NCBI RefSeq assembly: GCF_019399895.1
Contig: NC_091867.1
Coordinates: forward strand, 10,367,501 to 10,431,500
DNA from: Cardiocondyla obscurior
Lineage: Eukaryota > Arthropoda > Insecta > Hymenoptera > Formicidae
Reading direction: 5' to 3'
Length of the DNA stretch: 64,000 nt
Position 1 is the first letter of the stretch; the number at the start of each line of letters is the position of its first letter. Shown piece after piece: positions 37,572 to 51,864 of the stretch. Position numbers and translations under genes: made by a program. A model generated the notes under the pieces. That model searched no databases and had not been told where the DNA came from. It saw nothing but the letters and a program-made list of their open reading frames with translations.

Positions 37572-40497
37572 AGAAATTCCCTCGGAATTATCGAAGCTGC
37601 TTTAGAAATCCGATCTCGCCACTAGACTCTCTTTGATAAACCAATGACTAAGTGTACCATATTCTCCGTTCTATTAAAGCGCGTGCTCGATTGCACGGTT
37701 GAAACAATTCCCGTAATGTCGCGCAGTTACATTCCTCTCGCGTGTGATGTATTCGTTTCGCAGGCTCTATCAATAGATTCTCGTCGATTATCTTATGGCA
37801 CAGGCGGTTGCGCGCGCGGGCGCGTTGGTCACTCGCATCGCGCAGGTTAATGATTTTAAATCAATGCGCGGCGACGTCGATGTGTATAAACTGTATATAA
37901 ACAAATCTAGAATGCGATTGCGACGAAAAAATGCACGCGTCGATTTTTTTTTCTTTTTTTTTCCCCCTTTTTTTTGTCGCAGTTTTCCTCTCTTATGGAA
38001 GATACGTAGGTCCGCGAACGCAAACGAGAAAATTATTTCCGCGTTCGGAAAGGGACGGTGGAAGTCAAAAGTTACATATAATACGCAGTATTTGCGACAA
38101 TTGACGATATATACCTCGCGTATCCAATGATTCAGAGAGAAAGAGAAGTAAAAAAAAAAAAAGAGAGGAGAGGAGGGAGAAACAATGAAGGCCGAGGGAA
38201 TTGAGTCATGCACGCATAAAAAATGATACGAATTTTTTCAGCGGAAGTAAGAAATGTTTTCGAAGGATATACTTTGATCCGGGTGTAAAAGTATGTCTTT
38301 ATAATTTTTTTTTTTTTTTTACGAATGATTGATAAGGAAAAAAGAATTCATATTTATTTATGCTCTCGTTTATTGAAGCAGATGTACATATTTACGATCG
38401 CCTTTACTTGTAAACTTTTCAATTTTCTACAATTTTATCTAATGCCGCAGATAATAAACGCCTCTCGTGACGAAGCCCCGCTAAGAATTTTATTAAGCAA
38501 TTGGAAATCAATGGAGAATCTTCCGCGCCGCGTCTCGAGACACGCGCCTGAACGCGCTTTACTTTAACATCTCTAATCTCTAATTATACCCGCGTGTTTT
38601 GTAAGATTATCGGACGACATCCGAACGGCGCGAGGCGGAGCGCCAGAGTTAACCGTTTGCCGATACGCTCGTAAATGCACAAAGCTTCTAAACAAGCGAG
38701 GAGGGACGGGGAGCTATTTACTAAATTGGCAAATATCATTGAGTCAGGAATATCGTCACCTTTTGATTGCGCACTCCTCGCTTGCTCGCGGGGCAAGTTG
38801 TACTTATTTGTCAAGGACGAGACACCGGCGGAGACGCCTCGGAAACCGACGGGGAATTATGTCAAAGCGGCCGGCGCATGCATTTACCTTGACGCGTTGG
38901 CACGCAGAAAATCGCGAGGTATTTTTTTTTTTTCTTTTTTTCTTTTTTTCTCCCCCTTTTTTTTTTACTCTTATCGATGATGACGACTTTACCCGCCGAT
39001 CGTCGCGAATCGTCATATTAGCCTCTTCTATAATTATTATTTAAAATTGAGATCACCTTATTTTTTATTGCGTGCAACTTCGGCGAAGAAATCCATCTCG
39101 ATTTTATCAGCGGCATTTTTAATTGTCTCGAAATCGAGTTTTATTTCGTTCATTTAATATTAATATCTACGAGAGTCACACGAAAGATCATAGAAACCAA
39201 CTAATTAGAAATCTTATTTAAATTTAAGCAAGCTTTTAAAAAACATTGCTTCTTGAAGCGTCCCGGTAGATATTTGCTTATAAATGGAAAAATAAATTGT
39301 GACCTTTCGATGAATAATAACGCGATTGCGAGAGGAAGCGTCGTAACTCATAAAATTAGACATCTTCTTTTTATATATATATATGTATATATATATACGC
39401 TGTCAATTAACATATTTGGTCGAAGCTCTCGTGACAAATTTCGTCTCCGATGAAATATCGCCGCGGTACGCGCGACGCATGAAGATATTTCAAACAGTTT
39501 TTACGGCGTAAAAACGTTTCTGTAATGATATTCCTCGAGGTTCCGATCTGCGCCTTATTGCGCCGCGCGGTGCCCGAGAAAATGTGTACACAGAGTCGCG
39601 GTTTCGGCTGACGCCGGTGATACGTTCGAGGCACGTAAAAAAAAAAAAAACCTCGACGGGTTTGTCGCCTCGTACCGCGGGAAGCGCTTGCGCAAACTGT
39701 GGACATACGCGGGCGTCGAAAATTCGCCGGATCGGACTTGTGAAACGTTTGTTTGTCGACTATCGCGAGAGGAGAGCGCCCCGGCAAGTAGCCTTCGAAC
39801 GTTTTATTCTCGCGCGCGTGCTCAAGGTGAGGTGTAATTAAACTTTCATAATTGCTCGTTGCATAATGAGGACGAGACTTGAAGAGAGACGACTCTGTCC
39901 ACCGTGCTGCCTTTCGTATCTTCGAAATCCGAATCGATCACCGCGATTGGCGGACACTTTGCTGCGCAAATGCCTTTTTTTTTTCTCTCCTTTTTTCTTT
40001 CTCGCGCGCTTTTTAAGCCGAGAAATAGAAAAAGCAGCTGCGATAAATAGGGAATAAAATATTGGCGATTCGAGGCTGCAAGAAACCGATCAGAAAACGG
40101 ATGTGGTTGCAAAGCGGCTCGATTATACCTCGTTGATTGACGATCTTTTCTCCTGCGGGACTAAATGTCGGTATATAAATTAATCAATTATATCATTTGA
40201 CTTTGTGCGCATTAAACATTTGTTTACGCGTCGTATAATTTAAACGGCAATGAATTAAACCTTCTGCTTTCTGATTCACTTACGTGCCTTGCAATTAACG
40301 TTGTAGGAGATCGATTTAAGCTACAGGTTTACCGATCGCGGTTTAATACGTTTTCGTAAACGACGTCGTCAGCTCGAGGTGCCGCACTTGAAAATATCGT
40401 CTCTGTACGCGCTTCTAATTCTATAATTATCGAAAGAGAAATTACAAAGTTAAAAACCGATTTGGATGTTCTATTGATCGCGTCCCTCGCCGTGCGC

Positions 40498-40524
40498 ACA
40501 TATATATATATTTATATATATATG
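40498..40524. repeat. TA dinucleotide repeat, interrupted
   Basis: catatatatatatttatatatatatg. A similar interrupted TA block lies at 39379–39398. Confidence 0.8.
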
Positions 40525-43500
40525 TACGCGTCTATAAATAACAATCGTATTTGTTCGCGTATTCGTTCGACGTTTCGCAGAGACCTGTATTCGATTACCA
40601 GCGAAATTGGCCGCCGGTCGATCGTTTATATCAATCGTTATGAAATTAAATCGCTTGCAATTGATACCATTGCATTTTATCGACCAACAGGTAGCGAAAT
40701 GTCGGTCCGAGATCGCGCCCGCGCTCTCGGCGTCCTAAAATAAAAATCCGCGCCAACTGCACGGGGACTTGTGCGCGGAGTGCATCGGGAGAGGGTGCGT
40801 TAATTAATTAGAGCGCATCCGGCGGTTAACTATCGCCTGTCATTTGCGTGGCGAATTTTAAACGCTCGTCCCGCGCGCGCTGCACTTTAAATCGGTCGAT
40901 CGAGCAAGCGGAGCTCGCCGCGTCGAAGGTAAAGGCATAAAATTCTGCGCGATAAGAGCGATAGAAGGCCGGCGATTTTTAACAGACGGAGAATAATGGT
41001 ATAATTTTTGCACGCAAAGCCTTGCGAGAAATATATATATATATTTTTTTTTTTTTTTATCGTTCGAGCTCCGATCCTTCGTCGAGGTCGGATTATCTTA
41101 TTAGGGCCAATTACGTTTTCGTCGAGAGTTAGATAATAGTTTAATGAAAGTGTCACACTTATCGCCGTTATGAAATTACAATTGCTTCAAATAACCGTGC
41201 TATCTTAGAGCGCACTTTATCGTTGATAATAATCCAATTTCATGCGAGCAAACAAAAAAAGATTGCGAGCACATGCGCGGCGGTACGAACGTGGCGATTT
41301 AATAAATCTTGTATTTCACGGGAAATGAAAACATTCGGACGAATTAGCAAAAATGCATTATAATACGTACGAACGAGGGGAAGAAAGAGAGACCGCGCGT
41401 TAACAAATTAATTTTTTTTTTTTTTGTCTTTTTTTAAATATTATTCCACGTATTGTACATAAAATTTTTCTTTTTCTTTGCTGAAATAACTTCGTAGTTG
41501 AGCGGCGCGGGATTTTCTGCTGAAAAATTGAATTGAAATAATCTTACCGAGGCTGACTGCTTCTCGCGGCAGCACCTCAAAGGCTTGAGGAAAGAGGACC
41601 GAGGTGAAAGAGGAGGAGAGGCGGCGGGAAGGGAGGGAAGAAAAAAACGCGACAATCGAGAACGGGACGCGTCGATTAGCTCGAGGCGATCGCGCGTGGC
41701 AAGGACGCGTCTCACGTTACCGCGCGAAGGCTGTAAACCATCGGCTGTCATTCGCGCCTTGTACATTAACCGCTCATCTCTCTGGGGCGCGCTCGCGCAC
41801 GTGCACGCGTACCTGCGATGCGTGCGTGCGTGTCTGCGCGGTAATCGACCGATTATAACTTGCACGACCCAACTTTCTACGCGATACGGATGATTCTCGA
41901 TGGAAATCCGCTGCCCACTTTTGCCGTTGAATTTCACTGGAGCGACGAGGTCGGTTACGCGAAGGGGGGAAGAACTTGGCCAAGTTTCGACGGGGCAGAT
42001 TACTCCGCGCGATTTGCGGAAACGGCGCGCAAACGTCGCTCCTCTTCTTCCGTCCGCGAGCACACGCGGGGTAAGCTGCCGCTCGTGTACGCGGTACGCG
42101 CGTTCGAATTATAGCCAATTAGCCGCGTTCGACAACGTCAATTAGATAAGAGAAACACCGCGGGATCGGTAACATTTTTCCTTTCACCGCGTGGAAAATA
42201 ATCGTTATCGTGTCACTAAAGCGCCACTTTCGAGGAGTGGAGTTAATAAAGTTTTGCGCTTTCCTTTCGCGCTTTGTTGCGCCGCTTGCGCGTATCGGCC
42301 GCGCTGTAAAAATGGCCGGTTTTATTTCGCGGACAAAGCACTGATATCGCTCTTATCGCGAAATGCGGTTTCATTAAATAAGTAAATATATTGTAGCGCG
42401 CAAAAAAAAAAAAGAAAAAGAAAAAAAAGAGTTTTACGTATAATATTTTCCATCTGGAATTCAAAAACAGGATTTAACGGGTAATTTTGCGCATTGAAGA
42501 ATTTAATTGATCTTCTCGCTGGTACCGAGCTATCTCGATTTGGTTAATTGTGCCGCGTGGCTCTTTGTTCTCGCGAGAAAAATTAATTTTCAAAGGTTTA
42601 TGTATGAAATAAATTTAATTAACTAATTAATATAATTATTTAATTATTTAATGGATTGAACGCGACAAATTTCAAAAGTAGTTTTCCAGAAGCGATGAGA
42701 TTCTTGCGGCAAAGGAACATTTTGATACCGTTGAACTTCTTTTCTTTCCGGCGACGCGAACTCTGCGTGACTTCCGTGGATTTTTATCTTTGCCCTGCTC
42801 GATAATTTTGATTGCTTTACGATGCCTCGTATCGCCAGACCTATTTCACGGGTCATATTTCGTAGCTCTTACATATTTACTCGAAGAGCGAAGTCACGTC
42901 TACGCGATTGCGACCGATAACCGCTGGATAGCAAAATCACTTATGCTCTGATAACCGGCTATTAACGCGTTAATGTAATTGAATAAATTTATCTCACTCG
43001 CCGCTTTGAAATACGAGCTCTAAAAAGTAAAAAAAAAGAAAAGAAAGTTCCATAGAGATTCCATACAGTTCTTCTTAAAATTCAATGTAGAAAAAGAAAT
43101 TTATTATTATTTTTTAATTACAGATGAGTTAAAAAAAAATTTTTTTTTCTCTTTTTCTGCGCAAGAAACTTCGACGGTATTGACAACGTCGTCGAATTTA
43201 ATGTGTCAGCTTGCAAGACAAAAATATTATGCACAGCGAGTGAAATAGAACAGTAAAAAAATCTATTATTCATTTTACTCGCGACGCGCTCAGATAAAAT
43301 TGAATAAAACGCGGTGCGAGCGTCGTTTCCTTTCAAACGAATATGTTAACAAAGCCAGCCACGTGAGGTTATTTCCTTAGCCGCGTTATTCGCGCGGTCG
43401 CAGCTTAACCCTGACATAGATAAAATCGTCGCACGCCGCGACGAAACTATATTAAAAGTTTTCTTACGCCGTTTACGCCGCGTCCTTTTTGCCAGATCGT

Positions 43501-45912
43501 CAACAGCGGCTAAAAGACGTTATTTCGGTACCGGCGCGTTAACTTATAGGCTGCTAAGCGCGCACATTCTCTCGGTACTTCCTTGTTTTCCAGGCCTCTA
43601 TATATATACGCGATGAAACTATAAATGGACGGCGAAGAAAGTATGCGCCTCGCCAGTTGTACTCTCGGCTTAGTCACCAATCTCGCCCGCTTGATCTCTC
43701 CGCTAACAAGATCGTCGAGATCACCGGCTTGCAGATTTCTATACGCGCGCGATATTCTTCGGCGATACATCCCGACAGCTTTTGTCTTTCGTTACGCCGC
43801 TTATCCGGCATTTACTTTTTACCGGCGGATATATAAGCTTTTAATTATTAAAAAATTAGTCGGGTTTTTTTTTTAGCGAAGACTCTTTTCGCAGAAATAC
43901 GCAAATCCGCCACCTTGACCAGATTTATGCGCGTATTAATTTTTGTAAAATATTTCGCGTCGATAACGCGCGGTTGAAAATATGTTATCGCGATTGTTAT
44001 CTTTGGAAAAAGTATAAAGGTTTATAATTAAAAGAAAAAAAAAAAAAAGAGAGAGATTAAATCAGAAGTATACAAAAGTCATCTTAAAAAAAAATAAAGA
44101 AAGAAAAGAAAAAAAAAAGACCCCATAAAGCTGTTTGATTTGAGAGAGATTATCTAAATTATTTGACGTGGTTTTCGCAACAGCGACACAATGTAGAGTC
44201 GGAGTACGTGGGAGAGCGCGCGACAGATCACCGACTCCGGCGATCTCTCGGAGGTCATCGCCTTTATCTCATCGGCCAGGATACGGCCGATGGTGTAGCG
44301 CAGCGCGCTGGCAGGGGGATCGGGCGATATTTATGTAACGGTCAAAAGGGTTAAGCGTTCTGGGAAAGTTTTCAGAGCGACGATTGGCCGGCGGCTTCCG
44401 TGATTTCGTCATCCGCCAATCAACGCCCCGAAACAACTTTCTCCGAATCCTGACAGGACGGACCTTCCTCGGCGCGCCGCTCCGTTATTTGCATAAATGC
44501 AACGCGGGCACGTGTGCGTGCGCCCGCGATCGCAAGCGTGCCGGGTGAAGAAGGAATCCCCTCTTACGTGTTTCGCGCCGCCGCCGATTTTATCGCCGAA
44601 AGGACGCGCTCGATTTCTAATTGTCGCACGCGACACCGTCGATCGAATCCCGCCGCGACATCAGCCGCCGATCCCCTCGACGAAACCGAGGCCTATTTTT
44701 CTCCGGGCGAAAGTACGAAGGATTATCATTATTATTGTTGTAACTTTCTAGTTTTCCATACCGGCCATTTCTACAATTAAACCGCGGATCTTTGCGCGTC
44801 TTTCGGAGTTGTGATCCAATTCTTTCGGGCGAGGAGAGCCGCGATTCTGATTATCTTCGGAAACTCTTCGGTATTTAATTAGGCAACTCTTTTCATTTTT
44901 TTTTTTTACCGCGCCGGTACACGAACCGGAAAGTTTGTTGAAAACGCCACTAGTTGATGTATGTATATCTGAAAATTTCACATAAATATATCTCTCGCAC
45001 GAATACTTTCAGCAACGCGGACTAATTGTCGCAGACATATGTGCATTAATTATCGGAGGTTTTTTTTTTTTTTTTTTTTTTCTTTTTTGCGCATAATGCT
45101 ACGCGCGGGTAATTCCGCGCGCAACAGCAGTTTCAGCCTTGAAACGGTTCGTAGTAGATTTCGACATATTCATACATACTTTTGTGTATACGCAAGCGGG
45201 ACAAAAGACGAGGGTTTCGGGTGCGGATGTTACGCCACAATTGAATCACTGATAAACTCCTTCCGTCCTGCTCGATATTTTCATATTTAAAAACGCGGCC
45301 GGAACCACTCGTGCGACGTAATCTTTAAATGGATTTCGGGACGACGCGCAATCGAAGATGTTTTACTTTTAGCGCGCCGATTATCGCCGGGAGATTCCGA
45401 CACGAGTGGCGAGTCGTCTTTCTTAAAACAAGTTTTGAGTTTGTTCTTTCGTACGTTGATATCGGCGGCTTTCGCGACGTATCCGCGAGGACACGTTCCC
45501 GCGCGAGAATGCCGGAAGTTTTTTTTTTTTCCTCGCCCGACCGAAGTGTAATCCGCCGAGTTTCCTTTAATGAAGCGAGACGCTCGTTCCTCCGCCTCGC
45601 AATCAGATGCAGATAAAGCACGCGAGCGTGCTCGCAACATCGCGACCTTTCGTCGCGTAAATCCGCGGCGATCATGTTTTAAACGGTAACAGTGATATTT
45701 CGCAACGGCCACCGGCGATAGCGAGTCCTTTACGCGCTTCGAAACATTTCGATGTTTTCAAAGCCGACGAAGCTTCCTCCTGCGATTTACGATCGATCGC
45801 GAGAGCAAAATTGCCCCGATTAATTTGCATCGCGGAACAATTTTGCGCTCTGAAAATACGATAAACGTCGCGTCGGCGCGTTTTGTTTCACCGCGTCATC
45901 ACGACAGCCAGC

Positions 45913-46039
45913 TAGTCATAATTATTGGATACCGATAGTATTGTTGCTGAATCGGACTGTGATCCTTATATAAGGTTGACATGATGCATGCCGTGTTGTA
46001 TAATCTGTTTGTTCCCCTTGGTTCGCTTCATTATGACTA
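45913..46039. repeat. Short inverted repeat flanking a TATA-like sequence
   Basis: tagtcataat (45913–45922) and attatgacta (46030–46039) are perfect inverse complements, 127 bp end to end. TATATAAG lies inside, at about 45967–45974. Confidence 0.4.
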
Positions 46040-49000
46040 ACCAGCGCCAGTTTTGTTAGAAACGAAGACGGATCCGAACCGCTCGGATATTTTATCCGGC
46101 GACGATTTTATCGCGTATCCTGTCGTATCTGAATTGCGATTTGCCTAAACGCAAACCGGGAAAGGGAAGGGAGACGATAAATTGCGCACGAAACGCAAAT
46201 TGTACTCGATTCGTAATTGATTAATTAATTATTAATATTCGTACGGTGAGAATGACGTTAGGATTTCATGTAGAAAATCGAAGTCGATTATATTTTGCCA
46301 AGTAATATTTAATAATCTTTTATACGCATTAATAACGTAATTAAATATACGCATTAGTAACGTACGCGCATTAATGAACGTAATTTTTATACGCGTACAT
46401 GTATGCTCTCGCTTCTCGTAGAACGGAAAGGGAAGTCAACCGTACGTTTCGAGTCTGCGGTCGCGTTGGGTAAGTTTTGGCTTCTCCTATCTGTCGTAAA
46501 CAGATGTTATTTCCGCTTTTACACGGTTATAACCTTATGGGTCGCACGTGTTACCGTGAGGAATTTCGATCGTGTCAAAGCAGAGAAGATATAGGGAAAG
46601 GTATTCCACCCGCGGTAATAAACTAAAACGAAACTCTAGCTACTTCCCCGTAAACTCTCCGCGTAACTCGCCGTAAATGTAACCGCAAAACGTGCACAGT
46701 GATTCATTTAATTAATGTAATTAAACGTAATTGAAACGGGAATAAAGAAAAAAAAAAAAAGAGATAAAAAATATCTCGAACGTCTAGCGGCATTAGTTCT
46801 GCGACAATAATTCCAGTCGATGTCTATAATTAAACGTTCTTGAATATGCAAAGCTATAAGCGAAGAAATAACTAAATTGCGAATCTCAAACGCGGCCTTA
46901 ACGCTAAAAAGTCCGTATACAATTTTTTTTTATTTTTTCCTTCAATCTCTCAAGGCGATACTAGTTACTCCGTAATGATATAAGTTACGTAATTGTTAAT
47001 TTCATGAAATTCTGAACAGTTTCCTCACGAAAATGTCGCGAAACGAGTAAGACGACAACGCGCGGCCTGTTTCATTGACATTTATTTCATCCCCGATTAT
47101 TCGTCGATCTTACAACGCGCGGGCATGTTGCATGCACCGGCGCGTGAGTCCGCCACCCAGGAACCCGCAAAAATTTCTATACGATATTTCGCTCGGCGCA
47201 AAACGTCCGTATCGTAACGATGGAGAAAACGCGTTATTAAAGGCCACCGATCGTGCACCGCGCGTCGGTGCATCCTGACGTCTGAAGCGCGCGAGCGAAA
47301 CGATCAATTAATTATGCGAGGTCTCTGTTCCGTCTCCGATACCCCACCTGGCAGTCCGAGACGATCCGCGTGCTCACATACGTCTGATAAATGCGCAAAT
47401 AAAACGCGCGCGTGTGTGCCCGGCGCACACGTGAGGATACGTCGTCCAGAGCGCGCTCCGCCGTTGGCGACCTTTTCGAAACGAGTCGGCGAGAAAAATC
47501 TTATTCCTCGCCACCTCGAAATGCCACGAGTATTTGTTGCGAATGACAGAATCTTCTCATAGCGCGAGGTTCGGCGATGAGGTGCACGGCGTCCTCGTTG
47601 TCGATCGAGAACGGGAAAGAGGCTAGGCAATATATTGCGATATACGCCGCGGCGTGTACGTATACACTCGCGCACAGATATACATCCGGGTATGCATTGA
47701 TCCGCGCTAACAATACGTAGAAGTCGCGTTACAAGGCGCCCGTTCATCGCGCTCGAGCTTTATTTGGATTAAATTATTTGGATTGAAGCTAGAGCTCGGG
47801 TAACGATTTTTCGAACGCAGCACCCGAACAAAAATTTCGGCCTCGATATTCGGATATTCCACAAATTTCTACTTCGGATATTTGCGCACGACTGTGTCGG
47901 CCGGGACCGTTTTCTGATACGACATTACGAGCAGCGGTTATACCGCCATCGAAAATAGTCGTCGCAAATATAGTTTAGATAAAATAGCATCTCTTCGTGA
48001 TTGCGCAACTTAAAAAGCGTCGGTGCCTCCGAGTCCTTGGGGCTTGCCCACGAAAGTAGAATGTACTTTCGAAATCCTTCGTCGCTCTCTACGATTATCC
48101 TTCGTTATTTGAACCGTCGTTGTTTCTTTGCCGTCGATTTTCAAGAATTATTTTCAAATCGGTAAGCAGGCGACTCTAATTCCTTTTCGAGCCTTTGACT
48201 CGCGTCACATCTGACAATTAAGCGAGACAGTCTGTCGATGTCCGGGCTCGAGAAAAACGCCGGCGGGGTTTACGTATTTTCCTATTTCACCCGCGCGTGT
48301 TTTACGTACACGTTCGATTAGTATAGAAGACCGGGGCGCTGTTGAAATCGAAGTTCCACTAATTTTCGTTCGGTCGTTCCCGACTGGCTCGACGCCGGTC
48401 TCGCCCCAGATGCGCCGCTAACCCGATTACGCTCCTCGCGTAATGCTCCGAAGGCTTCGACCTACCTAAACCTAGTGTCGTTTAAGATACCCGCGGTAAA
48501 AAAAAGGAAATTAATAAGTCAATAAAGTTTACAGCGGCAACGACCAGGCTCGTTGAATAATTAACAGCGATTTGAAGCCAAAGCACCTCGGTATCTCGCA
48601 AGGCTTGCGTCGTTAACGGACCTCCGATCGTCGATTAAAATCGTTACGTGATGTTTAATCAACTTCCTCGATTCAGTCGCTGGTTGTAATATTTTGGGAA
48701 CGACCGATATACGTCGCTTGCGGCTTGGAAGTAGAACGAGGGAACGCGAGACGTAGGCGAGAGCGATGGCGTTAGTCGGCTGAGTTGTGTATTAATAGTG
48801 ACATGCGAAGTTAATTTCGATATAGTTGCGCATAAAGTAGCCAAGCAATATCTTTTTTTTTTTTTTTCTTTCTTTTTTTTTAATCGGATACGCACTTGAT
48901 ACAGCGATACGCCGCGTTATAGCTTCGCGGATGATAGATGCTACGTCGAGGTCGTTTAAAGCCACGGCCTATTAAGTTCACCTCGATGCACCTACACACG

Positions 49001-49181
49001 CGTAACGATCTGTGTCCACATCGCATCGCGATTTTCACGCCTAGTTTGACGATACACAGGACGATGACGTTTCTCTTTTTCGATCGCTATTTCGAAGTAG
49101 CGAAGGGCTAGGCAGGAATCCCTTGTATTCATACTGTATTCGGACATTCCTGAAATTCTAGAATTTCGTTTTACGTAGAGG

Positions 49182-49470
49182 GTTTTTTTTATTTTTATTT
49201 TTTAATTATTACAATTGAACTGTATAATATTATATTATATAAATGTGTCGAAATTAATATTATTTATTTTATATTATTATTTTTGAATGAAATTTTGATT
49301 GTATAATTTTTAATATTTTTTATTAATTAATGTAATATTTTGGGAAAAGTCCGCGCGTGAGTTATTTAAATTATTTTCGAGAATAAAAGTAATATTTTAT
49401 AATTTTTAATAATTTAGATTTTTGGATATTTAAAAATATTTTTATTGGAAGTTCTGCAGATGATTAAATG
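49182..49470. other. AT-rich island inside the CpG-rich intron
   Basis: Nearly pure A/T, with repeated taatatta, tattatat and taatttttaat motifs and almost no CpG. It is interrupted only by a short GC patch near 49345–49360. It resembles matrix-attachment-type DNA. Confidence 0.5.
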
Positions 49471-51856
49471 TATTGGCTCTTGCAGTAACGCTAATTCGAA
49501 AGAATCCCTCCGTTTAAAAGATCGTGTTCCTTGTGGCTCGCGTCGCGAACGTCATTCGCGATCTCGTCGGCGGAAATCATTCTAATGGGAAACGCGGCGT
49601 CGAGACGTACACCAAGAGATGAGAGGTAGATACATCGACGTTCAGGTAAACGTCGCCGGCCTACAAAGGAGATAGGCGTCCCGCAAAAATGTTTTTTGTC
49701 TCGGCGATCCGTCCGAAAATAACGATGCGATGCAGCAGCTGCCGAGATCAAAGCCCTCTTTCCACCGTTGTCCACCCCTCTTTCCACGGCGCCCCCGTCT
49801 GTCTAATCCCACCCACACTGCAGACGGACAGGAAAAAAAAAAGAGAGAGAGAAAAAAAAAAAGAAAAGAAAAGAAAGGAGAGAAACGAAGGGAATCCTCC
49901 CACGATTCTCGCCGTGAGTCGACCTCGGGCGCTCGCTCCTGTTTACGTGTCGCGGGGCTCGATGTCTCAACGGTCTCGTCTCGTCTCGTCTCGTCTCCGT
50001 CTCTCTTTCGGATCTCCGTTTCTCATCCTCCTCCTCCGCTTCCTCCACCTCCTCGTCGTTGTCCTGATTTTAGCAAAGTGTTGCGATCGGCATCCGCCGT
50101 TCGTTTGTACTCTCCCCCCCCCCCTTTCCTTCCCCCTTCGACCCGACCTCTCTCTCTCTCTTTCTCTTGCGCTTCGGCATCGTCTTCCAGCGCGAGAGCA
50201 AAACCGTGCGAAGGGGCCCCGGGGGCCTGCAATCCTCCTCCGGGACCTTCCATCATGTGAAAGTCGCTTTCGCGACAGTGCTTTCTTTGTGCTACCTCGG
50301 ATTCGCTGCATCGAGCGGCTATACTACTTGAAAGTACGATCGCGCGGCGATCTAGAGGCATTAACGGATTTCGATTATCCCGTAGTCGACGGTCGATCGG
50401 CATTGGTTTTCATCAAGCTAATACTCGGCGATCGTTGTACGCCGATCACCATGTTTGCCCGCTAAGCTACAATATCGTATTATATCTAATCCATTCGCTA
50501 TCACACGCGCCGCTGGTTGATAATCGCTCGCAGAAGCGAGTGCTTTTATTATTACGGGACGCGGTCCTCTTTCCGGGCTATGTTTTATTGAGAAATTTAG
50601 AAATAAGAAAAGTTATTCGTTGCTCGTGCAGACGCCACTTGGCTCCTGTAAAAACATTTTTTTTTTTTTTTCTTTACTTGCATTCTTACTGCACGGAATT
50701 ATTATTGGTGTCACCATTTTGTCGTCTAGGCTCTCGATGCATCAAAGACGATGCTGGCCGCGCTCGCTTACCTTAGAGCGGAGGTTCATACGCGAGAGCG
50801 CGGCCGAGGAGAACGCGGCTATTATGTGTCGGCGGCGACCGTGAGAGAGAGAGGCTCGTTTTATTTATCTCGTACAAGGATTCCCCCCGGTGTGCGACAC
50901 TGCTCGCCTTCGTCGCCGTTGTCAAAGCGGCATCGCGTCGGGACGCTCCGAGAAACGTAGTCGAAATAAATTCGAGACACCCTTTGCGAGCCGGGTGCAG
51001 AAAACTCCCCCGGCGGTTTCGTCTCCTCAGCAGCTCGGGATGGACAATAACTAGCCGGTGAAAACGTATCGCCCGGGAATTCAGATCTCCGGAGATACAT
51101 CTATCGCCCGCGTTCAAAATGCCGGAGAGGAGGATCCTCTGTCGAAAGTTCGAAGTCTCAGTTCACGGACTGAAATTTAACTATCGCGCAACGTTAAAAG
51201 CGTTGGAAGTACTGCGTCGTTAAGAATGCAGGCGTCGAGATGCGCGATCTAAATTTCCGTTCTTTTCGTTATTTTTTAAAATATTTTTCCTGTGGTTTTT
51301 TATTTATTTATTTTTTTATTTTTTCCTTTATTTTTTCCTGACCAGCGGTACCCGTAGATATCTGTTGAAAAACCTCGACGAAATTACACTCCAGCCACGT
51401 AGCCGAAAATGCCTCGCCCTTTGCGCAATCCAGGCACTTCGATCCCCACAGCCGCGCGCGCGTGCTTCCTCCGCTCGACGTGCATCCTCTTATAAAACGC
51501 ATACATGCTCCTCGTTCTTTCTCACACGCTATAGCAACGGCCGTACCGGGCGAAGCCTTTTGTTGTGCGCCGAGTGGGCTCTAGTTGACGAAATATTGAC
51601 ATCCGAGAATAGAAACCCGTTGCGGGATCTACAGAGGGGTTCCCCTCCACCCCTTCGCGCTCTCTCTCTTTTTCTCTCCTCTCGGGCTCTCTTTTTCCAG
51701 CCTGTCGAATAAACGGGGGGCGGCGGCGAGAGCGAGGAGAACGGAACGCAGCAGCGGCGGGAAGGGAAAAGAGAAACGAAGGGAAAAGGCAGAGGCTGGG
51801 TCGGCCGGTCGGTCGTAGTCGCATTCAGCATGAATTTAAAGGGGGTGGGACATGGA

Positions 51857-51864
51857 TGACGTCA
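51857..51864. promoter_or_regulatory. CRE palindrome TGACGTCA
   Basis: A perfect CREB/ATF consensus eight-mer, 9 bases after a G/T-rich box (gggggtggga, 51841–51850). It sits about 4.2 kb upstream of the first coding exon. Function is unproven. Confidence 0.3.

Noticed and set aside
39253..39453. SSRDKF peptide resembling part of the ZMIZ N-terminal domain
   Set aside because: Only four residues match and the neighbours do not. The frame stops four codons later.
49689..50465. 258-residue frame
   Set aside because: It contains a Lys/Arg/Glu run from an A-rich purine tract and Ser/Leu runs from CT repeats. There is no domain.
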